NCBI GenBank assembly: GCA_024229115.1
Contig: JAAEST010000033.1
Coordinates: 62,001 to 126,000, forward strand
Source: Oligoflexia bacterium
GTDB taxonomy: Bacteria; Bdellovibrionota; Bacteriovoracia; Bacteriovoracales; Bacteriovoracaceae
Direction: 5' to 3'
DNA length: 64,000 nt
In this document: in pieces, positions 8,298 to 17,323 of the stretch
How positions within the stretch are numbered: the stretch's first letter is position 1
Layout: the number at the start of each line of letters is the position of its first letter
The notes under the pieces: generated by a model
Database searches by the model: none
What the model saw: only the letters and a program-made list of their open reading frames with translations
Told to the model about the DNA's origin: nothing
Made by a program: the position numbers and the translations under genes

Positions 8298-10263
8298 ATT
8301 AAAGATCTACACTCATTTATTCTTTCTCTTTTCTGTCATTCCTTTCATTGGGCAGTTAAACCCTGTGATTATCGCTACGACGGCATTTCTCTATTTCTTT
8401 GCCATATTACATTCGTTTAAAATATTTCTTGTTAAGCCATTTCTGAAATTTTTCTTATTATTCTCATCTTTCATTCTTCTCATTTCTTTCTTTGGAGAGT
8501 TTAGGGGATTAGAGACTGGTGTGGCCCTATTACTCACCCTAACCGTGATAAAGATGTTCGAGTTGAATGAAAAACGTGATTATTATCTTTTCTTCGTAAT
8601 CGATTTACTCATGATGGTAGGACAATTATTAACAGTGTATAGCCTCTTCATGGTAGCTTATGTAATCACTTATGTTTTCTTTCTCTATTTATTTATAAAT
8701 TTCTTAAATTCTAAAAATGATACTGAACTAATAAAAAAGGAAAGACTTAAAGCTCTTAGGCAGGTACTGCTCTGGTCTATACCTGCTGGTATAGTGCTCT
8801 TCTTTTTGTTTCCTCGTTTACTGGTTGGAAACTTATTCTTCAATACGGTTAAAGAAACTAATAAAACAGGTTTTATAGAACAGCTTAAGCCTGGAAGTCT
8901 TTCAGAAGTCATTAATGATCCTACTCCTGTATTTAGAGCAAATTTTCTTGCTGGTAAGAGACCAAGTTTGCCTGAGATGTATTGGCGAGGAGGAGTATTA
9001 GGACTTACTGATGGATTCAATTGGACGCCAGGTAATCGAGGAGCAACTCTTCAAAGTATTAAATCGAATCGTCGCCCGATAATTAATTATGAGGTAACTT
9101 TTGAAGAATTTCAGTCGTCAAATCTCTTTCTTTTAAAAAATTCACATAATATTCGAAATCTATCCCGTAGTTATATTAAAAGAGGGGTAAGTGGAACTTA
9201 TGTGGCGAGAGTGCTTTCTAATCAAAAATTAAAGTATAGGGCCACTACCTATAAAAGTGTTCCTTTAAAAAATCAGAATGCACTTACTACTTATAAGCAA
9301 TTGCCGGGAAACTTTAATAAATCGAAGTTCTATAACTGGAGCCAACAAAGAAAGTTTCAAACACCTGAAGAGTACGTTAGATTTTTCAGGGATTATATTT
9401 CCTCACAAAGTTTTTCATACTCACTTCGTCCAGGACCTATGAATCCACAAAATCAAATTGATGATTTCTTTTTCAATAAGAAAATTGGTCTTTGTGAACA
9501 CTACGCCAGTTCACTTGCTCTCTATTTAAGGGCAAATAATATAGCATCAAGAATTGTCGTTGGTTTTCATGGCGGTATTTATAATGACCTTAGTGATTAT
9601 TTTATTATACGAAATGAAGATGCTCATGCATGGGTAGAATATTGGAATCCTAATGAGGGTTGGGTCTTAAGTGATCCAACGGCCTATGTTGCTCCAGAAC
9701 GTGTTCAGCTTGGTGCTTTCACATTCAATCAATTATCTGATTTACAAGAAGGTGAGGGATTAGATGAATTTATTCAAAGAAAGAATTCTAGCTTTTTCCA
9801 AAGATTTAAATTTGCAACTGATATGATTTATTTCAAATTAAATAATAGCTTCTTAAATTATGATTATGAGACACAGAAGAACTTCTTTGAAAGACTGAAT
9901 TTTTCATCTGAAAAATTCAGGATTAAGCTTATCGTGATTGTAGGGATTATTCTTGGGCTTTTCAGTGGGATAATCATTTTCTTCCTCAAACGAAACAAAG
10001 CGAAATATCCTATGGCCCATCGAGTTTATATCGAATTATGCAAGAAATTGAGCAAAAAACATGGAATTTGGCTTAATCCAACAATAAATCCTAGAATTCA
10101 GTATCAAAATTTACAGAAAGCTAACATTTTTGATGATTCTGACCATAAACATTGGAACCAGTTTGCGCTAAATTATAATGAGTTAATGTTTAACCCTAAA
10201 AGGGATACTTCAATAGATAGAAGTCTTTTGAAAGAGTTAAGAAAAGTCGGGAAGGTTTTGTGA
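8290..10263 (+). CDS. TgpA-like membrane transglutaminase
   Basis: About five N-terminal membrane segments (DUF3488-like, residues 5-185) carry a periplasmic transglutaminase-like domain (about 340-480), then one more membrane helix (about 545-570) and a short cytoplasmic tail. The thiol triad is clear: Cys402 in KIGLCEHYASS, His446 in DAHAWVEYW and Asp462 in SDPTAY. This is nearly the spacing of Pseudomonas aeruginosa TgpA. Its length (657) is normal for the family. Coupled to DUF58 upstream and to the SGNH hydrolase downstream. The role is cell-envelope-associated protein or peptide modification, substrate unknown. Confidence 0.92.
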   Translation: MNKLKIYTHLFFLFSVIPFIGQLNPVIIATTAFLYFFAILHSFKIFLVKPFLKFFLLFSSFILLISFFGEFRGLETGVALLLTLTVIKMFELNEKRDYYLFFVIDLLMMVGQLLTVYSLFMVAYVITYVFFLYLFINFLNSKNDTELIKKERLKALRQVLLWSIPAGIVLFFLFPRLLVGNLFFNTVKETNKTGFIEQLKPGSLSEVINDPTPVFRANFLAGKRPSLPEMYWRGGVLGLTDGFNWTPGNRGATLQSIKSNRRPIINYEVTFEEFQSSNLFLLKNSHNIRNLSRSYIKRGVSGTYVARVLSNQKLKYRATTYKSVPLKNQNALTTYKQLPGNFNKSKFYNWSQQRKFQTPEEYVRFFRDYISSQSFSYSLRPGPMNPQNQIDDFFFNKKIGLCEHYASSLALYLRANNIASRIVVGFHGGIYNDLSDYFIIRNEDAHAWVEYWNPNEGWVLSDPTAYVAPERVQLGAFTFNQLSDLQEGEGLDEFIQRKNSSFFQRFKFATDMIYFKLNNSFLNYDYETQKNFFERLNFSSEKFRIKLIVIVGIILGLFSGIIIFFLKRNKAKYPMAHRVYIELCKKLSKKHGIWLNPTINPRIQYQNLQKANIFDDSDHKHWNQFALNYNELMFNPKRDTSIDRSLLKELRKVGKVL

Positions 10264-10880
10264 GAAAATTAATCAATTTCTTTTTAGTATTTGCTGCTTT
10301 TAATTTTCTATTCCTTGGTAATTCATTTGCTGAATCAACCCAGTCAGTTCTCTTTATCGGAGATTCTTTAACAGCTGGCTATGGAGTTAATAAAGAAGAT
10401 TCTTTTCCTCAAGTTATTCAAACAAGATTACGTTCTGAAGGTTATAAGATTAAGGTTCTCAATGGGAGTATTAGCGGAAGTACTTCAGCGTCGGCACTTA
10501 GTCGTATCAGATGGTATTCGAAAGCAAACCCTAAGGTTTTAATTCTTGCCCTTGGAGCAAATGATGGTCTAAGAGGTGTAAAAGTTGAAGCCACTAAGAA
10601 TAATCTTCAAAAAGCCATCGACTTTGCTAAGTCAAAAGGAATGAAAGTGCTGCTAGCAGGAATGATGCTTCCTCCTAACTATGGAAAAGAATATACTTCT
10701 CAATTTAAGAAAATGTATTCCCAACTATCGAAATCTAATTCACTTCCAACCATTCCTTTTTTACTAGAAGGGGTTGCTGGAGAAAAAGATCTCAATATTG
10801 AAGATGGAATACATCCTAACGAGAAAGGTCATAAGAAAATGGCCGAAAATGTCTATCCTCATCTCAAGGCCCTATTATGA
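10260..10880 (+). CDS. tesA: Periplasmic SGNH hydrolase (TesA-like esterase / lysophospholipase)
   Basis: Signal peptide at residues 1-24 (MRKLINFFLVFAAFNFLFLGNSFA). The mature domain has the SGNH blocks in order: catalytic Ser in IGDSLTAGYGV, Gly in NGSISGSTS, Asn in LGANDGLRG, and Asp/His in DGIHPNEKGH. Family members hydrolyse acyl-CoA, lysophospholipids and aryl esters in the periplasm. The start is GTG overlapping the transglutaminase stop (GTGA), with GGAAGG upstream. It is followed at once by YbbA- and YbbP-like ABC genes, the same neighbours that tesA has in E. coli, which supports the TesA assignment over other GDSL esterases. Confidence 0.88.
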   Translation: MRKLINFFLVFAAFNFLFLGNSFAESTQSVLFIGDSLTAGYGVNKEDSFPQVIQTRLRSEGYKIKVLNGSISGSTSASALSRIRWYSKANPKVLILALGANDGLRGVKVEATKNNLQKAIDFAKSKGMKVLLAGMMLPPNYGKEYTSQFKKMYSQLSKSNSLPTIPFLLEGVAGEKDLNIEDGIHPNEKGHKKMAENVYPHLKALL

Positions 10881-11530
10881 TTGTCGATTTAAAAGATGTA
10901 ACAAAGTCATATGGTGATATTTCTATCTTAAAGAAGCTGAACCTGAGTCTCGATAGTGGTAAGTCTGTTACGATACTAGGACATTCAGGTAGTGGTAAAT
11001 CAACACTCCTCAGTATCTTAGGAGGAACTCTAAGGGCCGATGGCGGAGAGGTCAATGTTCTTGGAAATGATTTGCTTAACTCTAATGAAGATTCACTTTC
11101 TATAATGAGAAGAAAGAAGCTTGGTATGATTTTTCAACATTTTCATCTCATTAATCACTTAAATGCTTATGAAAATGTACTTCTTCCTCTTGAAATAGAT
11201 GGGGATATTGGAGAAGAGCAGAAAAATAGAGCGAAAGACCTGTTATCTAAAGTTGGATTGGCCGATCGTCTTGAGCACTTTCCTTCGCAGTTAAGTGGAG
11301 GAGAGAAACAAAGAGTGGCGATTGCAAGGGCCCTTGTTCACAATCCAGATCTCATTTTAGCTGATGAGCCATCTGGTTCTCTTGATGAAGAAACGGGGAA
11401 GGAAGTAATGGATCTCGTCTTTAAATTAGTAGAAGAGCAGGGAAAAAGCTTAATACTAGTAACGCATAATAAAGAACTCGGAAAATTTACAGATCGAGTT
11501 ATGACTCTAGATAAGGGAGTCCTTTCTTAA
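10877..11530 (+). CDS. ybbA: ABC transporter ATPase, LolD/YbbA type
   Basis: MacB/LolD-family ATPase of 217 residues. Walker A is GHSGSGKSTL, the Q-loop region reads GMIFQHFHLINHLNAYENV, the signature is LSGGEKQRVAIARAL, and Walker B is LILADEPSGSLDEETG. The H-loop is in LVTHNKEL. The start overlaps the TesA-like stop (ATGA). It pairs with the FtsX-like permease that follows after a single base. By neighbourhood it corresponds to YbbA of the tesA-ybbA-ybbP arrangement. The transported substrate is unknown; a mechanotransmission or lipid/lipoprotein-extraction role is typical for the family. Confidence 0.9.
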   Translation: MIVDLKDVTKSYGDISILKKLNLSLDSGKSVTILGHSGSGKSTLLSILGGTLRADGGEVNVLGNDLLNSNEDSLSIMRRKKLGMIFQHFHLINHLNAYENVLLPLEIDGDIGEEQKNRAKDLLSKVGLADRLEHFPSQLSGGEKQRVAIARALVHNPDLILADEPSGSLDEETGKEVMDLVFKLVEEQGKSLILVTHNKELGKFTDRVMTLDKGVLS

Positions 11531-11531
11531 A

Positions 11532-14045
11532 ATGAAATTAATTACTCAAGCTTCAAAGGGTCTCCTTTATCGAAAGAAGTTTACATTAATTTTTATTATT
11601 AATTTAGCACTTGGCCTTGGTGGCCTAGTGACTCTTGATTATTTCAAGAATGTTTTTGATCATCTTGTATCAAGTAGGGCGAAATCCTTATTAGGCTCAG
11701 ATTTAGAATTACAGTCTCGCTTCCCAATTGCAGATAAGAAAATTGAAATTACGAGAAACTTTATTTCTCAAAAGAATAAAGTAATTAAAGAGGTCGAATA
11801 TAAAACCCTCTTTACTATGGCCAAGGGGGAGGAGAGAACTAGACTTGTTTCACTTCAAACGATTCCTAAAGGATTTCCTTTCTATGGCGATTTTGAGTTT
11901 GATAAAGCTTCAGATTTATCTGAAAAAATTATCCATGCTTATAAAGATGTTTTAGTTCTTCTGGGTAATAAGGGAGATAATAAGAAAATCATTTTTGGCG
12001 AAAAAGAGTTCGAAATAGGCTCAATTGTACTTCGTGATCCTCAGCAAACTTTTGGTATGGGGGCAGCCGCTCCTCGAATATTTCTTTCTCCGGAAGCATT
12101 AGAAAGAGCTGAACTTATTCGTAAAGGATCTACAGTAAGATATCGTCATGCTTTCAAGCTTGAAAGAGAGCTAACTACAGATGAAATACTTACTTTAAAA
12201 GATGAGCTTAATGATATCGCCATCAGAATAAACACTCCTGAAAAAAGTTCTGAACAAGTTGGACGCTTATTACGCTATCTCAATGATTTTCTCGGTCTGG
12301 TCAGTTTAAGTGCTCTCTTACTGGCACTTATTGGTATTTACTATCTCTTCAGGGCCCATATTTACTCTCAACGTAAAACAATTGGAATCTATTTAGCCTT
12401 AGGGATGAAAAGAAAAGAGGTTTTAAACCTCTATATTATTCAGACTTTTCTACTGGCGACGCTGGGAACACTTTTTGGAATTATATCTTCTTTAATACTT
12501 TCTCCTTCTCTCTTTAATATTCTTGAAAAAGTTTTAGAGGTTTCCTTACCATCTCTATTCCCATGGAGTTCAGTCGGTTTGGGACTCTTTGTAGGTCTTT
12601 CATCAGTTTTCTTAGTTGCATGGCCATTCTTATTAAAGTTTTATAAGCAACCACCACAAAACCTATTTGAAGAAAGTACTGAAGTAGATAATGATAATAC
12701 TGTAAGTAACTTCAAAAACTATCTTCCTCTCTTATTTTTTGTCGTTGCTTTTATTTTTTATTTAAGTAATTCGCTTCTCGTCGGTTCTATTTTTACTGCC
12801 GCTTTAGCTGTACTTTTAATATCGTCCTTTGTCTTTGTGCGAATTCTTTTAATCGTTTTAGAAAAATTAAGTAAAAATGCTTCATTAGAATGGAGCATGG
12901 GGTTCAAATATATCTCGCGTTTTAAACTAAATAGTTTTTCTGTTTTTGTTAGTCTTTTCTTTTCAACTTTTCTATTAGTTTTTATTCCATCCCTTAACGA
13001 TACACTTCAAAAAGAATTGGATGTGAATAGTAATAGTTCTCTTCCAAGCTTTTTTATGTTTGATATTCAAGATGAACAAAAAGTTGAATTAGAGGAGTTT
13101 TTTGAAGAGAAAGATTATTCATTAATAGCACTTAGCCCGATGATAAGAGGGAGACTATTAAGAAAGAATGGCGAAAAGATTAGTTACGACCCTTCAAAGA
13201 AATATTCACGTGAAGAAGAAAGGGCACAACGTCTAAGAAATAGAGGTATTAATATTTCCTTTAAAGAATCACTCTCTGATTCTGAAAGTATTGTTTCAGG
13301 AAAACCTTTTAGTAAGACAATAGGAGAGATTCCAGAAGTCAGTGTTGAAGTTCGATATGCTGAAAGATTAAAGATTAAACTTGGTGATATAATAGACTTC
13401 GATATTGCTGGGATTGAGGTTCAAGGAAAAGTCGTAAACTTTAGGAAAGTAAGGTGGACAAGTTTTGTTCCTAATTTCTTTTTAGTTTTTCAACCTGGTT
13501 TTCTCGAAGATGCACCTAAAACTTGGCTTGCAGCAGTTTCAAATATTGCGAAAGAGGAAGTTAAGAGTAAACTGCAGATCGATCTTGTTGATCTCTTTCC
13601 AAATGTAAGCAGTATTGATGTTACAAGAGTCGTCAATCGAATTAGAAATCTCATGACACAGATGGCATTTGCACTTCAAGCGATGGCCTTTCTTTGCTTT
13701 GTCGTCGGAATCTTTGTTCTCTTTGCTCTTTGTAGAGATTTAAGTTTAAGAAAACTAAAGGATGTCGCACTTTTAAAAGTTGTAGGAATGGTTAGTGGTC
13801 AAATCAGAAGAGTCTTTGTCATCGAAATTTTAGCACTCGCTTTCTTTAGTACTATGAGTGCTTCTATTTTTGGAATACTCACGACCTATATTTTTGGTTA
13901 TGTAATATTTGACTATACTAGTATGCCATCGCTGACGATGGCCGTCCTTGTACCTGTCATTATCCTGTTTATTTGTGTTATCGTTTCGCAATTTGCATAT
14001 AAGAAAGCATTAAAAACAAGTGCTTCTTTCTTTCTAGAAGACTAA
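11532..14045 (+). CDS. ybbP: FtsX-like ABC permease, YbbP type
   Basis: 837 residues with one N-terminal helix (about 17-37), a large extracytoplasmic region, a four-helix FtsX block (about 250-385), a second pair of helices (about 390-440 and 470-490), another extracytoplasmic region and a C-terminal FtsX block (about 710-830). This double FtsX layout and length match YbbP/predicted ABC permeases paired with YbbA. The preceding ATPase is its evident partner. No protease or hydrolase motif is visible. Substrate unknown. Confidence 0.88.
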   Translation: MKLITQASKGLLYRKKFTLIFIINLALGLGGLVTLDYFKNVFDHLVSSRAKSLLGSDLELQSRFPIADKKIEITRNFISQKNKVIKEVEYKTLFTMAKGEERTRLVSLQTIPKGFPFYGDFEFDKASDLSEKIIHAYKDVLVLLGNKGDNKKIIFGEKEFEIGSIVLRDPQQTFGMGAAAPRIFLSPEALERAELIRKGSTVRYRHAFKLERELTTDEILTLKDELNDIAIRINTPEKSSEQVGRLLRYLNDFLGLVSLSALLLALIGIYYLFRAHIYSQRKTIGIYLALGMKRKEVLNLYIIQTFLLATLGTLFGIISSLILSPSLFNILEKVLEVSLPSLFPWSSVGLGLFVGLSSVFLVAWPFLLKFYKQPPQNLFEESTEVDNDNTVSNFKNYLPLLFFVVAFIFYLSNSLLVGSIFTAALAVLLISSFVFVRILLIVLEKLSKNASLEWSMGFKYISRFKLNSFSVFVSLFFSTFLLVFIPSLNDTLQKELDVNSNSSLPSFFMFDIQDEQKVELEEFFEEKDYSLIALSPMIRGRLLRKNGEKISYDPSKKYSREEERAQRLRNRGINISFKESLSDSESIVSGKPFSKTIGEIPEVSVEVRYAERLKIKLGDIIDFDIAGIEVQGKVVNFRKVRWTSFVPNFFLVFQPGFLEDAPKTWLAAVSNIAKEEVKSKLQIDLVDLFPNVSSIDVTRVVNRIRNLMTQMAFALQAMAFLCFVVGIFVLFALCRDLSLRKLKDVALLKVVGMVSGQIRRVFVIEILALAFFSTMSASIFGILTTYIFGYVIFDYTSMPSLTMAVLVPVIILFICVIVSQFAYKKALKTSASFFLED

Positions 14046-14072
14046 AGATTATAATAATCTCAAGAGGTTATT

Positions 14073-14462
14073 ATGAGTGAAAATTCAGCATCTCCTGAGG
14101 GAGAATTAATTGTTAGAACATTGGCCATGCCAGCAGATACTAATCCGGATGGAGATATCTTTGGTGGTTGGTTGTTAAGCCAAATGGATATTGCCGGTGG
14201 TATTTTTAGTAAGAAATACGTGAAAGGCAGAACTGTTACAGTGGCCTTAGAAAGTATGACTTTTCATAAGCCAGTATTTGTTGGTGACGTTCTTTGTTGT
14301 TATGCCAAGCTAATCAAAGTTGGTAAGACAAGTATCAGAGTAAAAGTCGAAGCATGGACAATCCGTGCCTATAAAGAAGATCGAATTAAAGTTACTGAGG
14401 GAGAATTTATCTATGTGGCCATTGATGGCAATAGAGCTCCAAAAGTAATTGAAAAGCCTTAG
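14073..14462 (+). CDS. yciA: YciA-like acyl-CoA thioesterase
   Basis: Single hotdog domain of 129 residues. The conserved N-terminal motif MPADTNPDGDIFGGWLLSQMD holds the catalytic aspartate and helix-start glycines of the YciA/BFIT acyl-CoA hydrolases. TVALESMTFHKPVFVGDVL gives the second conserved block. Likely cytoplasmic hydrolysis of acyl-CoA, with chain preference unknown. AGAGGT precedes the ATG. TATAAT lies upstream at about 14050, so it may have its own promoter in addition to read-through from the ABC genes. Confidence 0.9.
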   Translation: MSENSASPEGELIVRTLAMPADTNPDGDIFGGWLLSQMDIAGGIFSKKYVKGRTVTVALESMTFHKPVFVGDVLCCYAKLIKVGKTSIRVKVEAWTIRAYKEDRIKVTEGEFIYVAIDGNRAPKVIEKP

Positions 14463-14469
14463 GAATAGC

Positions 14470-15183
14470 ATGGAATCAATTGTTAAAATTTCAAATGTCT
14501 CTAAATTTTATGGAGGGTTTTGCGCCCTCAAGAATGTCAATTTAGAACTAAAGCCTAATAGAATACTCGCTTTAGTTGGGCCCAATGGAGCAGGAAAAAC
14601 ATCTTTGTTAAAGTCCATCCTTGGATTGGCCTCTTTTAAAGAGGGAAGTATTACAGTCAATGGAATTAGTTCACCTGCTCCTGAAAGTAGGAAGTCATTG
14701 GCCTACCTTCCTGAAAAGTTCTTCTTCTATGATTACTATACAGTAAAGGGAACAATCGCATTCTATGGACAGATGTATGGACTAAGTGGGAGTGAATTAA
14801 ATTCAAAAATTAGCACCATTACAGCGGAATTAGGAATTGATAGTTTACTTGAAAAAAAGCTATCCACTCTTTCTAAAGGACAACTTCAAAGAACAGGAAT
14901 TGCCTCAGTGTTAATTTCTGATGCTGATACGATTTTTCTAGATGAGCCATTTAGTGGTCTTGATCCAGTGGCGATTAAAGAGCTGAAAGACATTTTGCTC
15001 AATTATAAGTCCAAGAATAAAACGATTTTTATTAATAGTCATATTTTAGGTGAGATAGAAAAATTCTGTGATGAGTACGCGATTATGAATCATGGAGAAA
15101 TTATAGAAACTGGTGAGTTTTCGAATTTTAAAGATGGATCATTTGAAGATTACTTCTACAAAAAGGTAAAAAACAATGCTTAG
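14470..15183 (+). CDS. ABC exporter ATPase (NosF/CcmA type)
   Basis: Walker A GPNGAGKTSL, signature LSKGQLQRTGIASVL (the usual serine-glycine pair is LSKGQ), Walker B TIFLDEPFSGLDP and H-loop INSHILGE are all present within 238 residues. The ATG at 14470 is preferred over an in-frame TTG at 14449 because AGGA lies just ahead and family similarity begins with IVKISNVSKFYGG. It overlaps the ABC-2 permease gene by 8 bp, so both make one exporter. This type serves copper-enzyme maturation (NosDFY), antibiotic resistance and others; nothing here identifies the substrate. Confidence 0.9.
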   Translation: MESIVKISNVSKFYGGFCALKNVNLELKPNRILALVGPNGAGKTSLLKSILGLASFKEGSITVNGISSPAPESRKSLAYLPEKFFFYDYYTVKGTIAFYGQMYGLSGSELNSKISTITAELGIDSLLEKKLSTLSKGQLQRTGIASVLISDADTIFLDEPFSGLDPVAIKELKDILLNYKSKNKTIFINSHILGEIEKFCDEYAIMNHGEIIETGEFSNFKDGSFEDYFYKKVKNNA

Positions 15184-15979
15184 TGTATTAATGACCAATA
15201 CATTCTTAAAAGAGATTAGAAATAAGTCTCTTATCTTCTTGGGCTTATTAAATATTGCAATCGTCATAGTGATAAGTGTCATTATAAAGTCTCTAGGAGA
15301 GAGTACCCTTGCCCAAGATGGTCTTAATTTTGTTGGTGGTGGAGCTCTAGGAATTTATTTTCTCTGTATCAATTTTTGGATAGTGTTCTTGGCCTACCTT
15401 ATTGGTTCTAATACTATTGCTAGTGATCTTAACTCTAAAATTGTGAACCAGTTAGTTAGTTTTCCCATATCGAGATGGCAATATATTCTAGTTAGGGCAT
15501 TAGGCGCTTGGTTAATTATTTTAGCTTTCTATTTTCTTTCATATTTTGTTGGAGGGCTAGTTTTCTCTGGTGTGACTGGAGTTGAAGTTGAGATGGGCAA
15601 GTTTGTTTATGCCTTTTTATGTAATGTTTTTCCTCTTTTGGCAGCAGTTCTTGTTTCGATGTTTTTCTCACTTTATTTAAATAGAACTTTTACTTTTGTG
15701 ACCTGTATCTTTGTAAGTTTTATTGTAAGAACAAGTACAGGCTTTGTGTCTAAAATGGGTCTTGAGAGAATGCTTGAAGATTTCTCATTTTTAAAAGGGT
15801 TAGGTCTAGTTTTTCACTATCTCTTTCCACATATTAGTTCTTGGTCGGGATACGCTAATAGTAATCTCTTTAATTCAGAAACAAACTTTGCTTTGGCCAG
15901 TGAATCCGTTCATTTAGTTGTGATGATTCTACTTTGGTCACTCCTTATAAATATTATATTTAATAGAAAAGAGTTATAA
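15176..15979 (+). CDS. ABC-2 type permease (NosY-like)
   Basis: About six membrane segments across 267 residues, beginning MTNTFLKEIRNKSLIFLGLLN. The segment TIASDLNSKIVNQLVSFPISRWQYILVRALG is the usual cytoplasmic loop of NosY/ABC-2 permeases, where the ATPase docks. Translationally coupled to the ATPase upstream. Its 3' end overlaps the convergent DUF2914 gene by 6 bp. Substrate unknown. Confidence 0.87.
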   Translation: MLSVLMTNTFLKEIRNKSLIFLGLLNIAIVIVISVIIKSLGESTLAQDGLNFVGGGALGIYFLCINFWIVFLAYLIGSNTIASDLNSKIVNQLVSFPISRWQYILVRALGAWLIILAFYFLSYFVGGLVFSGVTGVEVEMGKFVYAFLCNVFPLLAAVLVSMFFSLYLNRTFTFVTCIFVSFIVRTSTGFVSKMGLERMLEDFSFLKGLGLVFHYLFPHISSWSGYANSNLFNSETNFALASESVHLVVMILLWSLLINIIFNRKEL

Positions 15980-17071
15980 ATCGATTATTTCTTCGGTGAT
16001 AAGACTTTCTTTATTTGATTGAATACTTTGAATAGAGAAAGTCCTTTTACCTATCTCTAGTCCTAATTCCGTTTTTACGGAAACTCGCCAGTCGCCTGGA
16101 GAATAATTCTTCTTCAGGCCATATCCGCGATATCCACCTTCACGACCTCCTAGAATTTTAAGTTCAATACGATCACTTTCTTTCCAGTCTCCATCAACTT
16201 TTCTTTCCCAGTGGAGATAGACTTTTTGATCAAAACCTTTAGGGGCAAAGACTCGAGTAAAAACAAAGAGAACATCATTTTTACTGGCATAGAATGGATT
16301 AGAGTCGTTTTTCCAAAAGCGATAAGGCTCTCTTTTATAAGTGAGGCGATACTTTGGATACTCTTTCTTCACTTGATGATAAATTCCAATATCTTGTAAG
16401 TGTAAAGGTACTGGAGGGATTACTTTTAAGAAGTAAGTAATAGTAAAAAATGACATGATGAAGAGAGATGGTTTAATCCAATGCTTTACTAAAATTTTAT
16501 CGGTCAGATCACCATTTCTTAAAAAATGAAATGTGAGAAAGGCATAAACAATAAAGAGAACTTGAGCACCTAAGAAGACAATCATAGAAAATGATTGAAT
16601 GAGTACAGGAAAGAATACGAGAAAGAAACTATTGAGAGCGATTAAAAAAAGTATGAGTTTAAATCTTGTCCCACCTCCCTTAAGCAGGGGAGTCTCATTG
16701 ATAAGCATGAGAAAGATTACGAAGAAGAGGATAAGATAAGAAGAAATATTACTAGAACTTTTAAAGAAGAAGATTGTCATGGCACTAAGGAGAGCACCTA
16801 TAAGAAAGTGAAAAGCTTCTGATCGATATTCTTCAATATAGGGAGCAATCTTATCTGGATATCTTAAGAGTGACTTCTTGAGATAGAGTTCTAGTAGGAA
16901 GTATTTAGCAAGGGCGAGATAGAGACCAAGAATTAAGAGGTTTGAAAGATCATCTACTCGTCCTAATGTGAGAACATCAAAAAGGAAACCAAGTATAAAA
17001 AAGGCTATATTATAGTATCTTTCATATTTCTGATGAAATTCAGAAACCTTGGTTTTTAGATTTGAGTTCAT
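15974..17071 (-). CDS. Polytopic membrane protein with C-terminal DUF2914 domain
   Basis: About seven membrane helices in residues 20-230 are followed by an extracytoplasmic C-terminal domain of about 110 residues. That domain (KNDVLFVFTRVFAPKG, VYLHWERKVDGDWK, SPGDWRVSVKTELGLEIGKRTFSI) matches DUF2914, a beta-sandwich-like domain found in exported and membrane proteins. The start has no Shine-Dalgarno sequence. TATAAT (minus strand, 17078-17083) lies 6 nt upstream, so it seems leaderless. Function unknown. Not in an operon with the convergent ABC exporter. Confidence 0.8.
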   Translation of the reverse strand: MNSNLKTKVSEFHQKYERYYNIAFFILGFLFDVLTLGRVDDLSNLLILGLYLALAKYFLLELYLKKSLLRYPDKIAPYIEEYRSEAFHFLIGALLSAMTIFFFKSSSNISSYLILFFVIFLMLINETPLLKGGGTRFKLILFLIALNSFFLVFFPVLIQSFSMIVFLGAQVLFIVYAFLTFHFLRNGDLTDKILVKHWIKPSLFIMSFFTITYFLKVIPPVPLHLQDIGIYHQVKKEYPKYRLTYKREPYRFWKNDSNPFYASKNDVLFVFTRVFAPKGFDQKVYLHWERKVDGDWKESDRIELKILGGREGGYRGYGLKKNYSPGDWRVSVKTELGLEIGKRTFSIQSIQSNKESLITEEIIDL

Positions 17072-17083
17072 AGAATTATTATA
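17072..17083 (-). promoter_or_regulatory. Probable leaderless promoter of DUF2914 gene
   Basis: Minus strand TATAAT at 17083-17078, then six bases, then ATG at 17071. Confidence 0.55.
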
Positions 17084-17200
17084 TTCTAATTCCAGACCTC
17101 GAGTAGAACATTTTCATTCGATTCAACATTTAAATGATCACTTTTTAAGAAAAGAATCGATTTGAAAATTACGTGAGAGAAAACTTCAGTTATTTTTAGA

Positions 17201-17250
17201 TATAATGAATACATAACTCCCTCCTTTATGAGGTAATATTACCTATATAT
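17201..17250 (+). promoter_or_regulatory. Intergenic -10-like box and perfect 14-bp palindrome
   Basis: TATAAT at 17201-17206 faces right and is followed at 17231-17244 by the perfect palindrome AGGTAATATTACCT. No open reading frame follows before the terminator at 17283. The region could encode a short RNA of about 90 nt or hold an operator; this is a guess from the arrangement alone. Confidence 0.3.
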
Positions 17251-17282
17251 TCATCATCTGAGTTTTTTGATTGTATTAAAAT

Positions 17283-17305
17283 AAAAGGCCCGATAAGGGC
17301 CTTTT
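17283..17305. terminator. Bidirectional rho-independent terminator
   Basis: AAAAGGCCC, loop GATAA, GGGCCTTTT; perfect 9-bp stem with A/T tails on both sides. It ends the minus-strand secreted-protein gene at 17324 and could end any plus-strand RNA from 17201. Confidence 0.8.
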
Positions 17306-17323
17306 ATTAAGATTTTTAAGATT

